A program made the position numbers and the translations under genes. Of a stretch of DNA of 64,000 bases, positions 12,230 through 23,751 are shown in pieces. The stretch comes from Oegoconia quadripuncta. Its lineage: Eukaryota > Arthropoda > Insecta > Lepidoptera > Autostichidae. The stretch's first letter is position 1; each line of letters starts with the position of its first letter. The notes below the pieces were generated by a model. That model did no database searches, was not told where the DNA came from, and was given only the letters and a program-made list of their open reading frames with translations. The DNA lies in assembly GCA_949316235.1 (NCBI GenBank), contig OX438748.1, positions 25,794,575 to 25,858,574 of the forward strand, in the 5' to 3' direction.

Positions 12230-12435
12230 TTTCATCTACTCTTCATTCATAATACGAATAGCCAAGGCATGGATTTCCCTTCTGGCGTCAGTCTTTGCTG
12301 AATCCTACAACCTTGTAATTTTTCAGAGCAGGATGAATAGGCATTTACTGCGTTCGTGTGCCTTATCTTCAACAACAACGTAACCTTCCATTAAGTTACA
12401 TAGTGCTCAAACGCGTATCCAGTTAATCATAAAAG
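12230..12435 (+). pseudogene. LINE-E C-terminal fragment
   Basis: Shares 'aatagccaaggcatgg' and 'gaataggcatttactg' with the other LINE-E copies and ends near 'cgcgtatccagttaatcat'. Decayed, with no open frame. Confidence 0.6.
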
Positions 12436-12534
12436 AAAAGTATTTAAAAGCCAAAATACATAGACATCCTCATTCCCGGAGCAGTCAAGTAATAATCATA
12501 TAGGTTTACATTTATGTGTGTAGATACGATGTAG

Positions 12535-12625
12535 TTCGTGCAAAGGTTTTAAAAACATATTGACTTTCAATGAGTGATATTTTTGTATCCTACATTAAAT
12601 AAAATGTTTTAGATATTAATTTTGA
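12535..12625 (+). mobile_element. LINE 3' end fragment (same family)
   Basis: 'catattgactttcaatgag', 'tatccTacattaaataaaat' match the last 90 bp of the 43-kb copy. Confidence 0.6.
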
Positions 12626-12704
12626 CAACAAAAAACATTAAACCAGTTCCTTCAAATGATTTTATTTTCCTTCGCTAACAGCATCGTGTTTACGAACGTC
12701 AAAG

Positions 12705-12727
12705 TGACGTCATATAACATGACGTCA
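12705..12727. promoter_or_regulatory. Pair of CRE-like octamers
   Basis: TGACGTCA occurs at 12705-12712 and 12720-12727. It is the palindromic CREB/ATF consensus. No gene start is recognised nearby. Confidence 0.4.
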
Positions 12728-13144
12728 AGAAATTACTAACAATAAAGCCGGCTGAAGACCTGCCCTGATCAATCATTCCGCTTCCCCTTACAAGATCCGC
12801 CGCGCGTTGCCTCGCCGAGATGGCTTTATCTACTAAGCTACGTTATGGTGAAATCTTTTTTTTTATATTCAAACTGAATATCACGACCGTTGTGTGGACT
12901 TCTGCTTGGGTTTGAGTAACCCTTGTTTTTTGTTTACAAGGGGAAATGCTCATGCATACTTGCCATCTACGGCCTCCCTCTCTCACTCCGCCGCCTTCTT
13001 CTGTGAGATCACGCACTCGCAGGAGGAGAGGACCGCTTTCCACGACCTCTCGTCGGCGACTATATAGCCTTAACTACGGCCGGCAAGGAGAGGTCGTCCC
13101 CTACCGCTGCGACGGTAACATACATATTTATTAGTTTCTCCTGT

Positions 13145-13165
13145 CACACACACACACACACACAT
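13145..13165. repeat. CA microsatellite
   Basis: About ten CA units. Confidence 0.9.
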
Positions 13166-13466
13166 TAAACACCTCAAGCAGTAGTATTATAAAACATATT
13201 AAACCACAGTACAGTAATAAAAGCCACATAAAGGTAGCTTAACCTAAGTATGTAGCAAGTGGGCACATTTACTTAAGTAGCACGCAAGTTAAAATATGTA
13301 CATGGCATTTTAAATTGGTGTTAAAAACATGGAAATAAAGACAGAAAGTATAAAAGTACAAAATTATGTGTGTGCTGCAATAGTATACCAACTAGCTCTG
13401 GGGAGTATACTTTGCTGTAAAAGTGGAAGTGTCCCGTCCGCCATACGTACGCCTAGGTATGCCATA

Positions 13467-13610
13467 GTTGTCGATTCGGATGTACACCAACTAAACCAAA
13501 CTAAAACCAGTCTTAGAGTAGTACTCTCTTTCTCCCTGGAACAGTACGATGCGACAACACCACTCCAAAACTGGTTTTAGTTTAGTTGGTGTACATTCGA
13601 ATCGACACCA
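13467..13610. mobile_element. MITE family I, copy 1
   Basis: Terminal inverted repeats of about 40 bp ('gtcgattcggatgtacacc' / 'ggtgtacattcgaatcgac') around a core 'ctccctggaacagtacgatg'. No ORF. Confidence 0.85.
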
Positions 13611-14574
13611 TTGAATGGCTAATTTAAACATCTGCCTACGACCAATACCTACATACTTCACTTTATAAAAAACGCCCACGTTGTGATGCTGAAACATTTC
13701 ACGCCAGCTTATATTTATATAAATTAAATACATTTTCCTAAAGGAAAACAAGAGAATTTACAGCTAGCCGTATAATCTCATTCCACTCGGTAACTCGTAG
13801 TAAACCGGATATTTTAAGCTAGCTACCAAAAAAAATTGTATGACATGACGTGAGTTGGGGTGAAGCATGCGAATTGTTATTTGCGCGATGGCTGCTTGCT
13901 TATACCCGTATTTTGTATTTTTATGGTTTCAAAAAAATAATATCGCATGAGATAATGTTCATTTACGAATGCCTACGTACAAGTACGTACAGTCTGTTAG
14001 GCTTTACAACGTATGTAATTAAGTACTATAACACAGTAATATGAGGTCAAGAAGCAATGTGCATTAATTGGCGCTTCGAAACTGCATGACCGATTTCCAT
14101 CAAATATGGCTAAGAACGTATCTCAGGGTTTAATTTTAAACATAAAAATATTTAAAATAGTGAAAAACCTCGAAAGACTATTGATATCATCGATATACAC
14201 CAAACAGTGTGTTAAAAGGTAAATATCTTTGAAACGGTTTAACTAATTTGAATCAAATATGGCTTAAGAATCCGTCCCCTTATTATCAGTTGTAAAAAGA
14301 TAATAAATATTCAATTCAATTCAATGTGTTTATGTCATTCTCACAATAAACTTATAGCAATACAGTGCAGAATATAATTAGAAGTAGATATTTTGTAAAA
14401 TCCTTATTTGTGAGAATCTGGTGTGTGAAAAGGATAAACCTGTGTTACTGATAAGGTTGATAGTACCCTTCGGACAGACTATAAATTTTTTTTTGGTTGA
14501 ACATGAACAACATTGCATATAACAAAAACTCACACATAGGGAATATTATATACAAAATTAAAGAAAAAAGTGCG
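13611..14574. other. AT-rich stretch without recognised features
   Basis: Short open frames only. 14110-14290 resembles 56570-56710 ('taaaatagtgaaaaacctcg', 'caccaaacagtgtgt'), so part of it is an unnamed dispersed repeat. Confidence 0.4.
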
Positions 14575-14685
14575 TCGTGTGTGCGTGCGTGTGTGGGGGC
14601 GTGTGTGCGTGTGTATGTGAGTGAGAGAGTGAGTGAGTGTATGTGTATGTGTGCGTGCGCGTGTGCGTGTGCGCGTGGGTATAGT
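14575..14685. repeat. Imperfect GT-rich microsatellite
   Basis: GTGTGCGTG/GAGTGA-type units. The minus-strand open frame across it (His/Ala repeats) is an artefact of the repeat. Confidence 0.9.
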
Positions 14686-15344
14686 AATAAACTAATATAG
14701 AATATTAGTGGCCAGTACTCCAAGGCGATGCATTTGCAAATCCAGGTGCACTAAATCTAGAGGGGGTAGACTTTTACACCTAGGTGATTTACCGGTACAT
14801 CGAGTCTAACGGTACGTAGACTTTATTCACCTGGGTCATTCACAGGTGTATTAAATCAACAGTAAGTAGACTTAGTTCACCCAGGTGATTTACTCTGGTT
14901 TAGTTTTTCATATAAAAAAAACCTCACTCACACATACACTTAACCCGGTTGTTTTGCGAAAAGTGTAGAAATTGCGGAAACAACTATATTTCGAAATATT
15001 CGTAAAAATAACAAAACTCGCCGAGTGTGCACGACGTATAATTCATTATCATTTTTTATTTGCTGTATCTGAGTCACACGCTATATAGAGTAATACCTAA
15101 TCATGTTCAATGGGGACTACATTTTATTACAAGTGGGCTAATGATATACAGCTACGTAACGCTTGTTTACGATTCCGGGACATTTTTTATGTGTATATCT
15201 GGATTTATTTGGAAAAACATGTCTATGCTTAATTTCGTAAAAAAATACTTATAGGGTATTGTGGGCAGCATGAACGGTAAGTCTCTATTAAGGAGTAGTG
15301 GGCATCGCTTTTACATATATTGCAATCTTTATAGGTCATGTTCA

Positions 15345-15385
15345 AAGGTGGAATTATCTCTATAAGAGATCTCTTCTAGCTGGAA
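15345..15385 (-). mobile_element. LINE 3' stem-loop fragment, antisense
   Basis: On the minus strand it reads 'agaagagatctcttatag' followed by 'agataattccacc'; the stem-loop is 15356-15370. Confidence 0.5.
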
Positions 15386-15504
15386 GATGAAACGTGATCA
15401 CTGAAATAGGAAACTGGGTAAATTTGGGGGTAAGCGCAAATTGTGTGTAAATACAACGAATAATAAAACATAAATAAACAATTAATAGACTTACACAAAA
15501 TATA

Positions 15505-15659
15505 ATATTGGTGTCGATCCGGATGTACACCAACTAAACTAAAACCTGTTTAAAAGTAGGAATGTCGCTTTCTCCCTGGAACAGTACGATGCGACGGCAC
15601 CACTCCAAAACTGGTTTTAGTTTAGTTCAGTTGGTGTACATCCGAATCGACACCAATAT
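15505..15659. mobile_element. MITE family I, copy 2
   Basis: Same ends and core as 13467-13610; here the inverted repeat extends through ATATTGGTGTCGA / TCGACACCAATAT. Confidence 0.85.
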
Positions 15660-15714
15660 GTATGGCTCCACTACGAAATATATACATAAAATGTATATAT
15701 AATATCAGTCCCTC

Positions 15715-15905
15715 AATTGCAATATTTAACCTCTTCATAAATAATGCAATTGAGAGGCTGTCCTGAATCTTGGCAGTGTGTTCCATATCAAAGCTTCTGG
15801 AACACTGAAAGAGTGAAAGTAGAGGTGGCTCTAGGAGAGGCGAGCAGTTTTGTGATGCAGTATCGCCTAGGAGGATCAAAAGGAAGGAGTATGGAACGCC
15901 GATAA
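15715..15905 (-). pseudogene. LINE ORF2 C-terminal fragment, antisense
   Basis: On the minus strand it parallels the end of the 9.6-kb LINE: a 'CCTAGGCGATACTGCATCAC' stretch, then frames reading LLASPRATSTFTLS and, in another frame, MEHTAKIQDSLSIALFMKRL. Several frameshifts. Confidence 0.55.
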
Positions 15906-16204
15906 TCAGAAGCAGCGGGATTTATATTGAAGTTTTAAAGTAATCGGTCACATTCATGATCTCCAATAAGGTACCCGTTAACATATAAACGTTTCCTATC
16001 AATAAATTTATATATGCGATGGAACGGAAGCTTATTAAGAGGGCATATCCACATGGTATATGTAAATTTCAAGTTAAAATTTTTCGAAATGAATAGACTG
16101 ATTCTAATGAAATACGCACAAGCAGGAAAATAGATACATATCACCATCACCATCATCATCACCGTCATTATCATCATTAGGAAAAAACTAGCTCAGTGCT
16201 TCTT

Positions 16205-16400
16205 TAAAGCAATCCACTAATAATACTTATCTTACAGGAACCGGTCACTTTTCTGGGATAAAAAGTAGCCTACATGTTAATCCAGGTCCTAATCTGTCTA
16301 CCCATCAAATCTGTCCAGCCGTTTAGACGTGACGAGGTCACAAACATACACGGTGAAATTTAATTCGTATTAATTCTGTTTACTGAGAGAAAAAGTTTTT
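16205..16400 (-). mobile_element. Helitron-like 5' region, antisense
   Basis: Minus strand reads 'gtctaaacggctggacag', 'agacagattaggacctgg', 'ggctactttttatccca', the common body of the short Helitrons in this window. Confidence 0.6.
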
Positions 16401-16454
16401 GTGTGACACCATTATTGCTTAGTTCAGTTAGAACAATATGAAGAACATTAACCT

Positions 16455-16801
16455 GGTTACGATAAACTTTCCACTAGGAACCATAGCCGACCGAATTCGA
16501 ACAAAAAAGTTTCGATTATCCATACAAAGTAAACCATTCTGTAACCACCTTTAGTATGGATTTCCAACAATTTTCGGCTGAATTCGGCTGTTTGCTAGTT
16601 GAAAGATGTCGTAATCAGGAGTGGGGTCACCAGCCGAAAATTGTTGGACTACCATACTAAATGGTTTCTGAATGATTTAGTTTGTATAGGTAATCGAAAT
16701 TTTTTTTATCGAATTCGACTATGGCTCCTTGGGGAAAGTTCATCGTAATCAAGAGTGGCGTCAACAGTTAATGGAAATTACACGAAGTCAAATTCACCCT
16801 G
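16455..16801. mobile_element. MITE family G, one end missing
   Basis: Ends 'gtcaaattcaccctg' at 16801, followed by TATA; interior 'gactatggctccttgggg' and the inverted partner 'aggaaccatagccgac'. The outer left end is absent. Confidence 0.7.
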
Positions 16802-16803
16802 TA

Positions 16804-16824
16804 TAACACACACACACACACACA
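16804..16824. repeat. CA microsatellite
   Basis: About nine CA units directly after the G element. Confidence 0.85.
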
Positions 16825-17399
16825 AACTTTCGCATTTATAGTATTAGTTGGGATCATTACGCCTGAATTACAGTTACAAGGAAAATTTATTTTCCTACTT
16901 CGATCTATATGTAGTTATTCCAAAGCTTCTTGTTTTACTGAATTTACTTAGATACTCTATAACTACGCACAGCCAATATCGAAATCAATGATTCATATAA
17001 AATAATAAACAAAATTTACCGTTTTTCATACACTAACCGGCACTTGAAGGGTTAGCAGTTCGTGAGGCGATATCGGAGCTAATAAATTACTAATTTCGAC
17101 TTTTCACGCTTGCGTTCCGAGAGTCACGCGAATTGAGTTATTTTTATGTGAAAAAAAAATGGGAAATCATTGTTGATTTAAAAAAGTAAAAGATAAATTA
17201 TGTACTTGCCCAAGTTATTTTCAGTCACGTAAAACCACGCTACATTGGTCGGGAGGATTTATTTGGTAAGTTTTACTGACAGTAATATTTGGGGGACATG
17301 ACTTGAACCAAATAATGAGGGTTGCAGATTCGTGCTCACATCGAATATTGTGAACTGATAAAAAAAAATTATCGACAAACTTGAAGGATTTATTTGTAT

Positions 17400-18345
17400 G
17401 GGAAATGGGAATGAATCTCGGCTTCGCCAAAATCTCGCTTGATCAGAAAGATCAATCTCGCAAGATCTCGTCATTTACGAGATCTCGCTAAATTAGTGTC
17501 TTTGTTACCTACAATATTATCTACTAATTTCATATTCGTATGCCAATGAAAGCCCTCCAAAACTAGCTCCCGCTCAGCATCTTGAGAAGGGAGTGACTGA
17601 AAACCAGCGCTACTCGAGATCATGTTCTCAAGTAAGCAAATGCTGAGTCACTTCATTTTGCCTAATAACAATATCTAAGTATACTTACCTAATTCTACAT
17701 AATTTTTTTTTTATTATCTGTTGAAGAAACCGATTTACTATACCTACAAATACATACATAAATAATAAGAAGGAGAAAGAAAGAAATAATAATAAGAAGA
17801 ATATGTACTTAATAGAAATTTTATGTATTTTTTAATCATAATTTAATCTGTCAATTGTTAACTTTTATAAATTTTAACAAATCTTTAATATTGGACATTT
17901 ATTTAATGAAATATTAATAAATTAAAATTATATAGTGTTAATTGAATTCAGAGGTTGAATTAAATCTTGACAATATTTGCACACCACGAGTGATAGAATT
18001 TGTGGAGACAATATAATTTTAAGAACTTCATATACCAAATTCCGTAGCTAATAAACATTTAATTTATTTTAATTTAATTTAATTTATTTCTATTAATCAG
18101 TATTATTTTTTCTATGAAATAAGTAATTTAATAAAAATTATTCCTTTTTTTAAAGTAGTTTATGAAAATATCTGATCTTCTAGCGCGCCTCAAAAACCTC
18201 TTCAAAAACACATAGACATTATTTATTTGACATCACACTACAGCAATGTATTCATGTTCCTTGCAATCTCGTTAATCTCGCGAGATCTCGTTCGATTTTC
18301 AGCCGAGATTAATCTCGGTAAATATGGTTACGAGATTGCTTTCCT
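17400..18345. repeat. Two clusters of 'atctcg' motifs around an AT-rich core
   Basis: 'atctcg' recurs many times at 17413-17490 and again, partly inverted, at 18264-18345. This could be the subterminal repeats of an old DNA transposon (hAT-like elements have such clusters). No transposase was seen and the boundaries are unknown. Confidence 0.3.
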
Positions 18346-18584
18346 TAATAACCATCTTATTAACAAAATTGAAAAAACCCGACTGTAAAAAGCCAACAAT
18401 CTTTTTAGTTGGCTTTTTACATAGTAGGGTTTCTAAATTTTTTGTAACGCCTATGTGATATTGAAGCTCTCCACACGTCTGCGGCTTAATAAGTTTCACT
18501 TGTATTTATAGAATCATCACGATAAGCCCTTTGCTATGATACCCATGTTGTAATAGTACATTTTTTATATTATGGCCTCTTTTG

Positions 18585-18592
18585 TGACGTCA
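18585..18592. promoter_or_regulatory. CRE-like octamer TGACGTCA
   Basis: Perfect palindromic CREB/ATF consensus; isolated. Confidence 0.25.
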
Positions 18593-19031
18593 CGACGAAT
18601 CTAACGTTAGGTCTTATCAACGTCGGCCCATGTAATTGAGCTGTGCGTTGATAGATTAGACAGTCGGTCATGGTGATAGTCTGATCAGAAATCTGACGTA
18701 TATTCCCACCCTTATTCTCGTAATTGCAACCAACCCGTTTGCATATAAAATGAAGCATAATGGAACTTTCATTCCACGCAATAGGTTGGATGAATATTTT
18801 TCTACTTCAAAATACCCCCTACGGTGTTAACAAATGAAGGATGAAGAGGACGAGGGAAAGCCATTTGTGAGAACAATTCTTTATTCTCATAACGACCTAA
18901 AGGTGAGATTTGTAGCTTGAATTGCGCGAACTTGGCGCATGAACTTTATGAACTTTCCCGACGATTTAGTGTAGCGAAGTAGGTATAGTTCAGAATTTTA
19001 TTTTACACAAGTACTTAGAATGGTTATTTAA

Positions 19032-19914
19032 ATACCGCATGAGTTTTTTTTTACCGTAAGGAAAAAATATTAGGTAAGTGAAATAGAAGTTATTGGCATA
19101 GGTCGTTTTTTTTTTCAAAACCGTCATGGACGCACGCGCGGGTCGGAGACTGATATGCGACTGGCGGGATTCGTAGGGTTACTATTATACGAAATTTATT
19201 TGGAATTTATATATTTACTTGGAATAGGCTACAAACGCGACCGTCAAATGTTGTGTCATTTGACGGTCGCGTTTGTAGCATTATTCGATGACAGACTTGT
19301 CAGAGGCTACAACACACTCTTTAAAAAGACTGACGTGGACATGTTCTCTGACGGGTTGAGTGAGTTTAGGAAAGCGGTCTGTGAGTATAGGTCGGGACCC
19401 TCATCCTCAAATTGAGGGTTCATTTCTCACTCATTACATTCACCATCGGTAAACACGCCCGCTCCGGGACAGTACTGCCAACTGAGAGTTAATTATATTA
19501 TGACTTGTACTCTGTTGTTGTTTCTTACTGTTTCTTATTGTTCTTTTGTGTTGTTGTAATTCACGTAGTTTATGTTTAATTTTATTATTAAAAATTCAAT
19601 TGTATCTAATGTACACAGTTTCTGGAAGGTATTGATTTCTTTGACATTTATTTAATTTCTGAACATGTTTCATATAATATTGTTTAATGTCTACCGCTAC
19701 AAATATTTGCATGTCGTGGTTACTTATAATTAAGGTGGCGCATGCACTGTGTACAATTGCGTTTTTGCCACATTGGACTGGTATGTGTCAATCTTGTTAG
19801 TAATCCTAAAAATAAATAAATAAATAGTTTGAAAAATAAACTACCTATGCCAATACCTTCCATTTCACTTACGTAATATTTTTTCCTTACGGTAAAAAAC
19901 TTTATACGTTATAT
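19032..19914. mobile_element. Family H TIR element with internal palindrome
   Basis: Inverted ends of about 75 bp: 19032-19110 ('ttaccgtaaggaaaaaatat', 'agaagttattggcatagg') and 19838-19914 ('cctatgccaatacc', 'ccttacggtaaaaaac'). An 86-codon frame at 19155-19415 has no known motif. A perfect 23-bp palindrome lies at 19228-19279. A partial copy is at 53975-54129. Confidence 0.7.
19228..19279. repeat. 23-bp perfect inverted repeat
   Basis: Arms 19228-19250 and 19257-19279, loop ttgtgt; core 'acaaacgcgaccgtcaaat'. Confidence 0.92.
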
Positions 19915-19917
19915 TCT

Positions 19918-20123
19918 AATACTTACACCAATCTCATTTAGTCCCAAATTAAGCAAAGCTTGTACTATGCTTACTAGACAAGGGATAAATATACGTAAAT
20001 ATTTATACATACATCCACCACTCGGGAATAAATGTTCGTATTCACACACAAATATTTATCCCCTCGCGGGATTCGAATCCGCAATCGTTGGTTTCGCTGA
20101 CTGGGCCACTAACCACTACATAA
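19918..20123 (-). mobile_element. SINE-B, near full length
   Basis: Starts 'acttacaccaatct' directly after the H element; head 'gggattcgaatccgcaatcg' and 'ctaaccactacataaatc'. Confidence 0.75.
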
Positions 20124-20570
20124 ATCAAATGAAATTGTACAGTGAAGTTATATCAAAAGTCATCTTTCTGCATTGTTTACTTCATAGCATTCATATTACT
20201 ATTGACATATCACAGAGCCTGCGAACCCAAACATATCAGCTTTGCACAGGATTGAGATATTTTAATTTTGTAAATGGCAACACCTATTCTACCTAAATAC
20301 CAGCACCCACTCTCTACTCTCTCCGTTAAATCCGTCGCACGGCACTTCGAATTGTTTCGTTGAAAGAATTTGTTATTTATTTCACATTCTATAAATTCAG
20401 TGAGGGTAGGGTTGAAAATTGCTATAAAAATTGTTAGGGAGGATGCGTTGGTAATGTTGCCATTAAAACATGTCACAATTGCGTGCTATAGGTACTAATG
20501 TAATCATGGCCTACGGGCTCTTAAGCTAACATATAAAGAGAAATTGTACAGAATGAAGTAATTTTTTCGT

Positions 20571-20858
20571 CTATTTCGGATGTTGCCGATAGCGTTTAGA
20601 GTGAGAATAATAAAAAATTGATGTATTGGCGAGATGGACGCGGGCCCAGTTTTGCTGCCACAGCCTGCAGAAGACTTTGGAATTGGCTCTCATTCGACAA
20701 ATCAGGGATGCGATGGGATCTTTTACAATTCCCGAGGAGCTATCCACTCCAGCGTCTACCAGCATCCCTGGTGGCGGTATCCGCCCCCTGAAAGCGTCGT
20801 TGTATCTGTGTGCAGGACCATGAACTCCTTGAATGTAATGCTTCCACAGGTGTGACAT
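20571..20858. other. GC-richer block, open on both strands, unassigned
   Basis: The minus strand is open for 95 codons (GIVKDPIASLICRMRANSKV) and the plus strand for over 60. Composition differs from the flanks. No family was recognised; it may be a decayed repeat or pseudogene piece. Confidence 0.3.
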
Positions 20859-20885
20859 AATTATATCTTTAACAAGTTCAAAATA

Positions 20886-21080
20886 GGCGTGGGGAGGTAT
20901 TCCACCCGCAAGTGTTCAACATACCGAACATTCGCACTAAGCGGTTCGAATCTACATTCGTAATGCGAATAGCCAAGGCATGGAACTCCCTTTCGGCGTC
21001 AGTCTTTTTTCAATTCTACAACCTTGGGATCTTCAAGATCAAGGTGAATATACATCTACTGAGATGTACTTCATCGCTTC
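20886..21080 (+). pseudogene. LINE-E C-terminal fragment
   Basis: Reads NIPNIRTKRFESTFVMRIAK, then AWNSLSASVFF, then NLGIFKIKVNIHLLR: the conserved end of a non-LTR retrotransposon ORF2 (R...F..R.AK.WNSLP..VF...NLGIFK..VN.HLL). Only about 60 residues survive. Confidence 0.7.
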
Positions 21081-21140
21081 ATTCAATAATAACAATGCTG
21101 GGATCGAACACTGCTTCTTGAAATACAAGAGCAATCTTAG

Positions 21141-21237
21141 TTTTTTTTATGTACCACGGGTTCGTACTTGACCTCAATCACACCTGATGTTAAGTGAAGA
21201 TGAGGTCGAAGTTGGAAGCGTACTGACCCGGAAACGC
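21141..21237 (-). mobile_element. SINE-C 3' fragment
   Basis: 'gacctcaatcacacctgatg' and 'cgtactgacccggaaac'. Confidence 0.7.
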
Positions 21238-21261
21238 AACAGAAAACCCCAGTTTAAGGAG

Positions 21262-21507
21262 CTGGGCCCGCAGTCTCGACATAGATAGCAACCGATTTCG
21301 GTCGTTAACTCCTAACGATCTTATTCTAAATGTTATAGTGTTCATAATCATATCGGTTTTTGTTGGAAGCCTGAATCGTAGTTTCAATGGAAACCGATAT
21401 TTTGATACTAATGACTCTCATTCTCCAATTAAAATAACATTGTTAGGACTTAACGACCGAAATCGGTGGTATAGTGATCGCTATCTATGTCGAGACTGCG
21501 GGTCCAG
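21262..21507. mobile_element. MITE family J, copy 1
   Basis: Ends CTGGGCCCGCAGTCTCGACA and the inverted TGTCGAGACTGCGGGTCCAG; second inverted block 'accgatttcggtcgttaa'/'ttaacgaccgaaatcggt'. 246 bp, no ORF of note. Confidence 0.85.
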
Positions 21508-21989
21508 GGCCCATTTATCATATAACTCCTAATTCGCTAATTCTCTACTTGTAACTTAACCTAAGTTTGAGTCAATAAACTTTTTATTTATTATTTATCT
21601 TCGGTCACATCGCCACTTTCCATCAGGTGAGATTGGCCAAATGCGTATACAGTTTATCATAAAAAAAAAAACTTATGCCAGGCGTTTCGAACCTTGAAAT
21701 TGCAAAATTACACCCCACCCTTTTTCCAAGCAACTTGTTACAAACAAAAAGTGGATAACGCTCGTCTCAAACGGCAAATCTCGGCGACCTCAGCTCATGA
21801 ATAATTTCGCAGTATCCGCAGACGTAGTTTTTCAAGCGGCACTTTACTTTGTAAAGGTGTGGTCAAATGGAATGAACGGGTTCGTATCATAACGATGAAA
21901 ACGTTCGTCGTACGTAGCAATTCGCCTTAACATGCCAAGCACTCGTTCAAGTACTAGTAGCATCTCATAAAATAACTATTTAAGTAGAG

Positions 21990-22294
21990 GTTGCGTCGGT
22001 GGCTCAGCGGTTAAGATGCGGTCTCCCAATTTGGGAGGTCCGGTTTAGATTCTAAGGCAGGCCATGTACCAATGACTTTTTAAATTTAATTTAATTACTT
22101 ATGTGCATTTGTCCGACTATACTCCTAAACGGTGAAGGAAAACATCACGAGGAAACCTGCATGCTTGAGAAATAAAAATTCAAAGGCATTTGAAGTCCCT
22201 AACCCGCATTGGGCCAGCGTGGTGGACTATGGCCCATACTCCCTGAAATACGAAGGAAGGCAGTGGGATGTTTACGGGCTGATGATGATGATGA
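21990..22294 (+). mobile_element. SINE-D, full length
   Basis: Head 'tgcgtcggtggctcagcgg', tRNA-like box, body 'cgcattgggccagcgtgg', tail (GATGAT)n. Confidence 0.85.
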
Positions 22295-22299
22295 AGTAT

Positions 22300-22700
22300 T
22301 TAAAAACCAAAAACCCAACACCACATTTTGTATTTTGGATTTTTTCCCAGAAAATGTATCCTATGACACTCCAGTTATCAAGACGAATCTAACGGGCACC
22401 ATCCACTTCGAAATCAGTCAAGCCGCTTAGGCTAGGTACAGGATGCGCCAAAGGAACGGAGGAGGCGGAAAATCTCCCGCCAAGCAGCAATGTTAATAGC
22501 ATTGTTGTGTTCCGGTTGTCAGAGATAGCCAGTCCCCCAAATGTGTTGGAGTTTCCGGGTCAGTACGCTTCCACCTTCGACCTCATCTTCACTTAACATA
22601 AGGTTAAACTTTACTTAACAACAAAAAAAAAAGGAACGGACTACATACATACTTACATATATATACTCGAAAAACATTACCCCCCTTTATTGGGCAGTCG
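22300..22700 (+). repeat. Unnamed dispersed repeat split by a SINE-C copy
   Basis: 'gtatcctatgacactccag', 'agacgaatctaacgggcacc', 'tacatacttacatata' match 42190-42400. A SINE-C copy interrupts it at 22461-22630. Confidence 0.65.
22461..22630 (+). mobile_element. SINE-C 3' half with exact target-site duplication
   Basis: Flanked by AAGGAACGGA at 22451-22460 and 22631-22640. Runs from 'cccgccaagcagcaatg' to 'aacataaggtt' and an A-rich tail. Confidence 0.85.
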
Positions 22701-22909
22701 GATAAAAGGAAACAGATATCTTCGACATCAATACCAGTCAAAGCGTGGGAAGTAAACATAATTGAAGACAAGACTCGTAGTGTTGTGAATTAAATAATAC
22801 AGGTGGCGAAGTGCGCAGATGTAATTGGATATGGGACTTCAATTATAATATTCCCAATTTTTTTTATTTCACTGGTGTAGTCTTCTCGGATGTCTTTTTT
22901 TTTTGATTG

Positions 22910-23153
22910 ACTGGGTTCGCGTTTGACCACAATCTCACCTGATGGAAAGTGACGATGTGGTCGAAGATGAAGCACGCGATCCCAGTAAATGCCTATTCAC
23001 TCTGCTCTTGAAGATCCCAAGGTAGTAGGATTCAGGAAAGACTGACGCCGGAAGGGAGTTCCATGCCTTGGCTGTTCGGATGATGAATGAAGAATCGAAC
23101 TTCTTAGTGCGAATCTTCGGTATATTAACTATATACGGGTGGAATTCCAATGA
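22910..23153 (-). pseudogene. LINE-E C-terminal fragment with 3' tail
   Basis: On the minus strand: NIPKIRTKKFDSSFIIRTAK, AWNSLPASVFPESYYLGIFK, SRVNRHLLGS and the stop TGA within 'catcaggtgagattg'. The tail 'tggtcaaacgcgaaccc' runs into poly-T/poly-A near 22900. Confidence 0.75.
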
Positions 23154-23169
23154 CCACTAATAGCATTTT

Positions 23170-23438
23170 AATATGATTGTTTTCGTGCTTCGGAGATGTT
23201 AAATTGTCGGTCCAGGTTGTTTTCTATTGATAGCAGTAGTTAAGTCAAAGTCAGTGGCCTACAGGGGCGGCTTACGAACACTGACTGTCAGGTGGTCACT
23301 GATCTGACACAAATACATCAATCCATATTGGGCCCACGTGGTGGATTAGGGCCTGTACCAAGTGAGAGGAGGCTGTGCCCCAACAGTGGGGATGAGGCTG
23401 TTGATGAAATGCGGGCGAAACCGCGGGCGTCAAACTAG
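23170..23438 (+). mobile_element. 5S-SINE-like body and Helitron-like 3' end
   Basis: 'gtgcttcggagatgttaaat', 'gatctgacacaaatac' and 'aggctgttgatgaaat' match the body and end of the 47.4-48.0 kb element. 'cgaaaccgcgggcgtcaaac' plus CTAG resembles a Helitron terminus. Confidence 0.5.
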
Positions 23439-23616
23439 TACATATAGTAGCGTAATTTTGTACCAAAATTTTGATACTCTTAACATGAATAATTTCCTGA
23501 AATTTCTATGAAATGATATTATAATTCACATTAGTGATTAAGTTATACATTCCATAATTGAAACGTTTTAATTGAAAGGGTATTCAGGAAACTTTTTCCA
23601 CATTGATAGTTATCAT

Positions 23617-23692
23617 ATGAGAAATACGGTTGAATTTAGCTTGTTTGGAAAATGGATCTACCTACTCTCATTTATGCTTATTATACAGGGAG
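23617..23692 (+). CDS. Possible signal-peptide first exon (alternative first exon candidate)
   Basis: The ATG at 23617 opens MRNTVEFSLFGKWIYLLSFM followed by LIIQG, giving a positively charged start and a long hydrophobic core typical of a signal peptide. The exon ends ...CAG GGA G and is followed by GTAAGT, a perfect donor. It ends in phase 1, the same phase as exon 1 of the Dpr-like gene and as required by its exon 2. It might be an alternative distal first exon of that gene or the start of another secreted protein. It is only 25 codons, so chance cannot be excluded. Confidence 0.35.
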
Positions 23693-23751
23693 GTAAGTTG
23701 AATAAAAACAAAGGGCAGCTACCAGATCCGTTGTATGTAACCATAACACTA

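Noticed and set aside
14445..14723. 92-codon minus-strand frame with His/Ala repeats
   Set aside because: Lies across a GT microsatellite; composition explains it.
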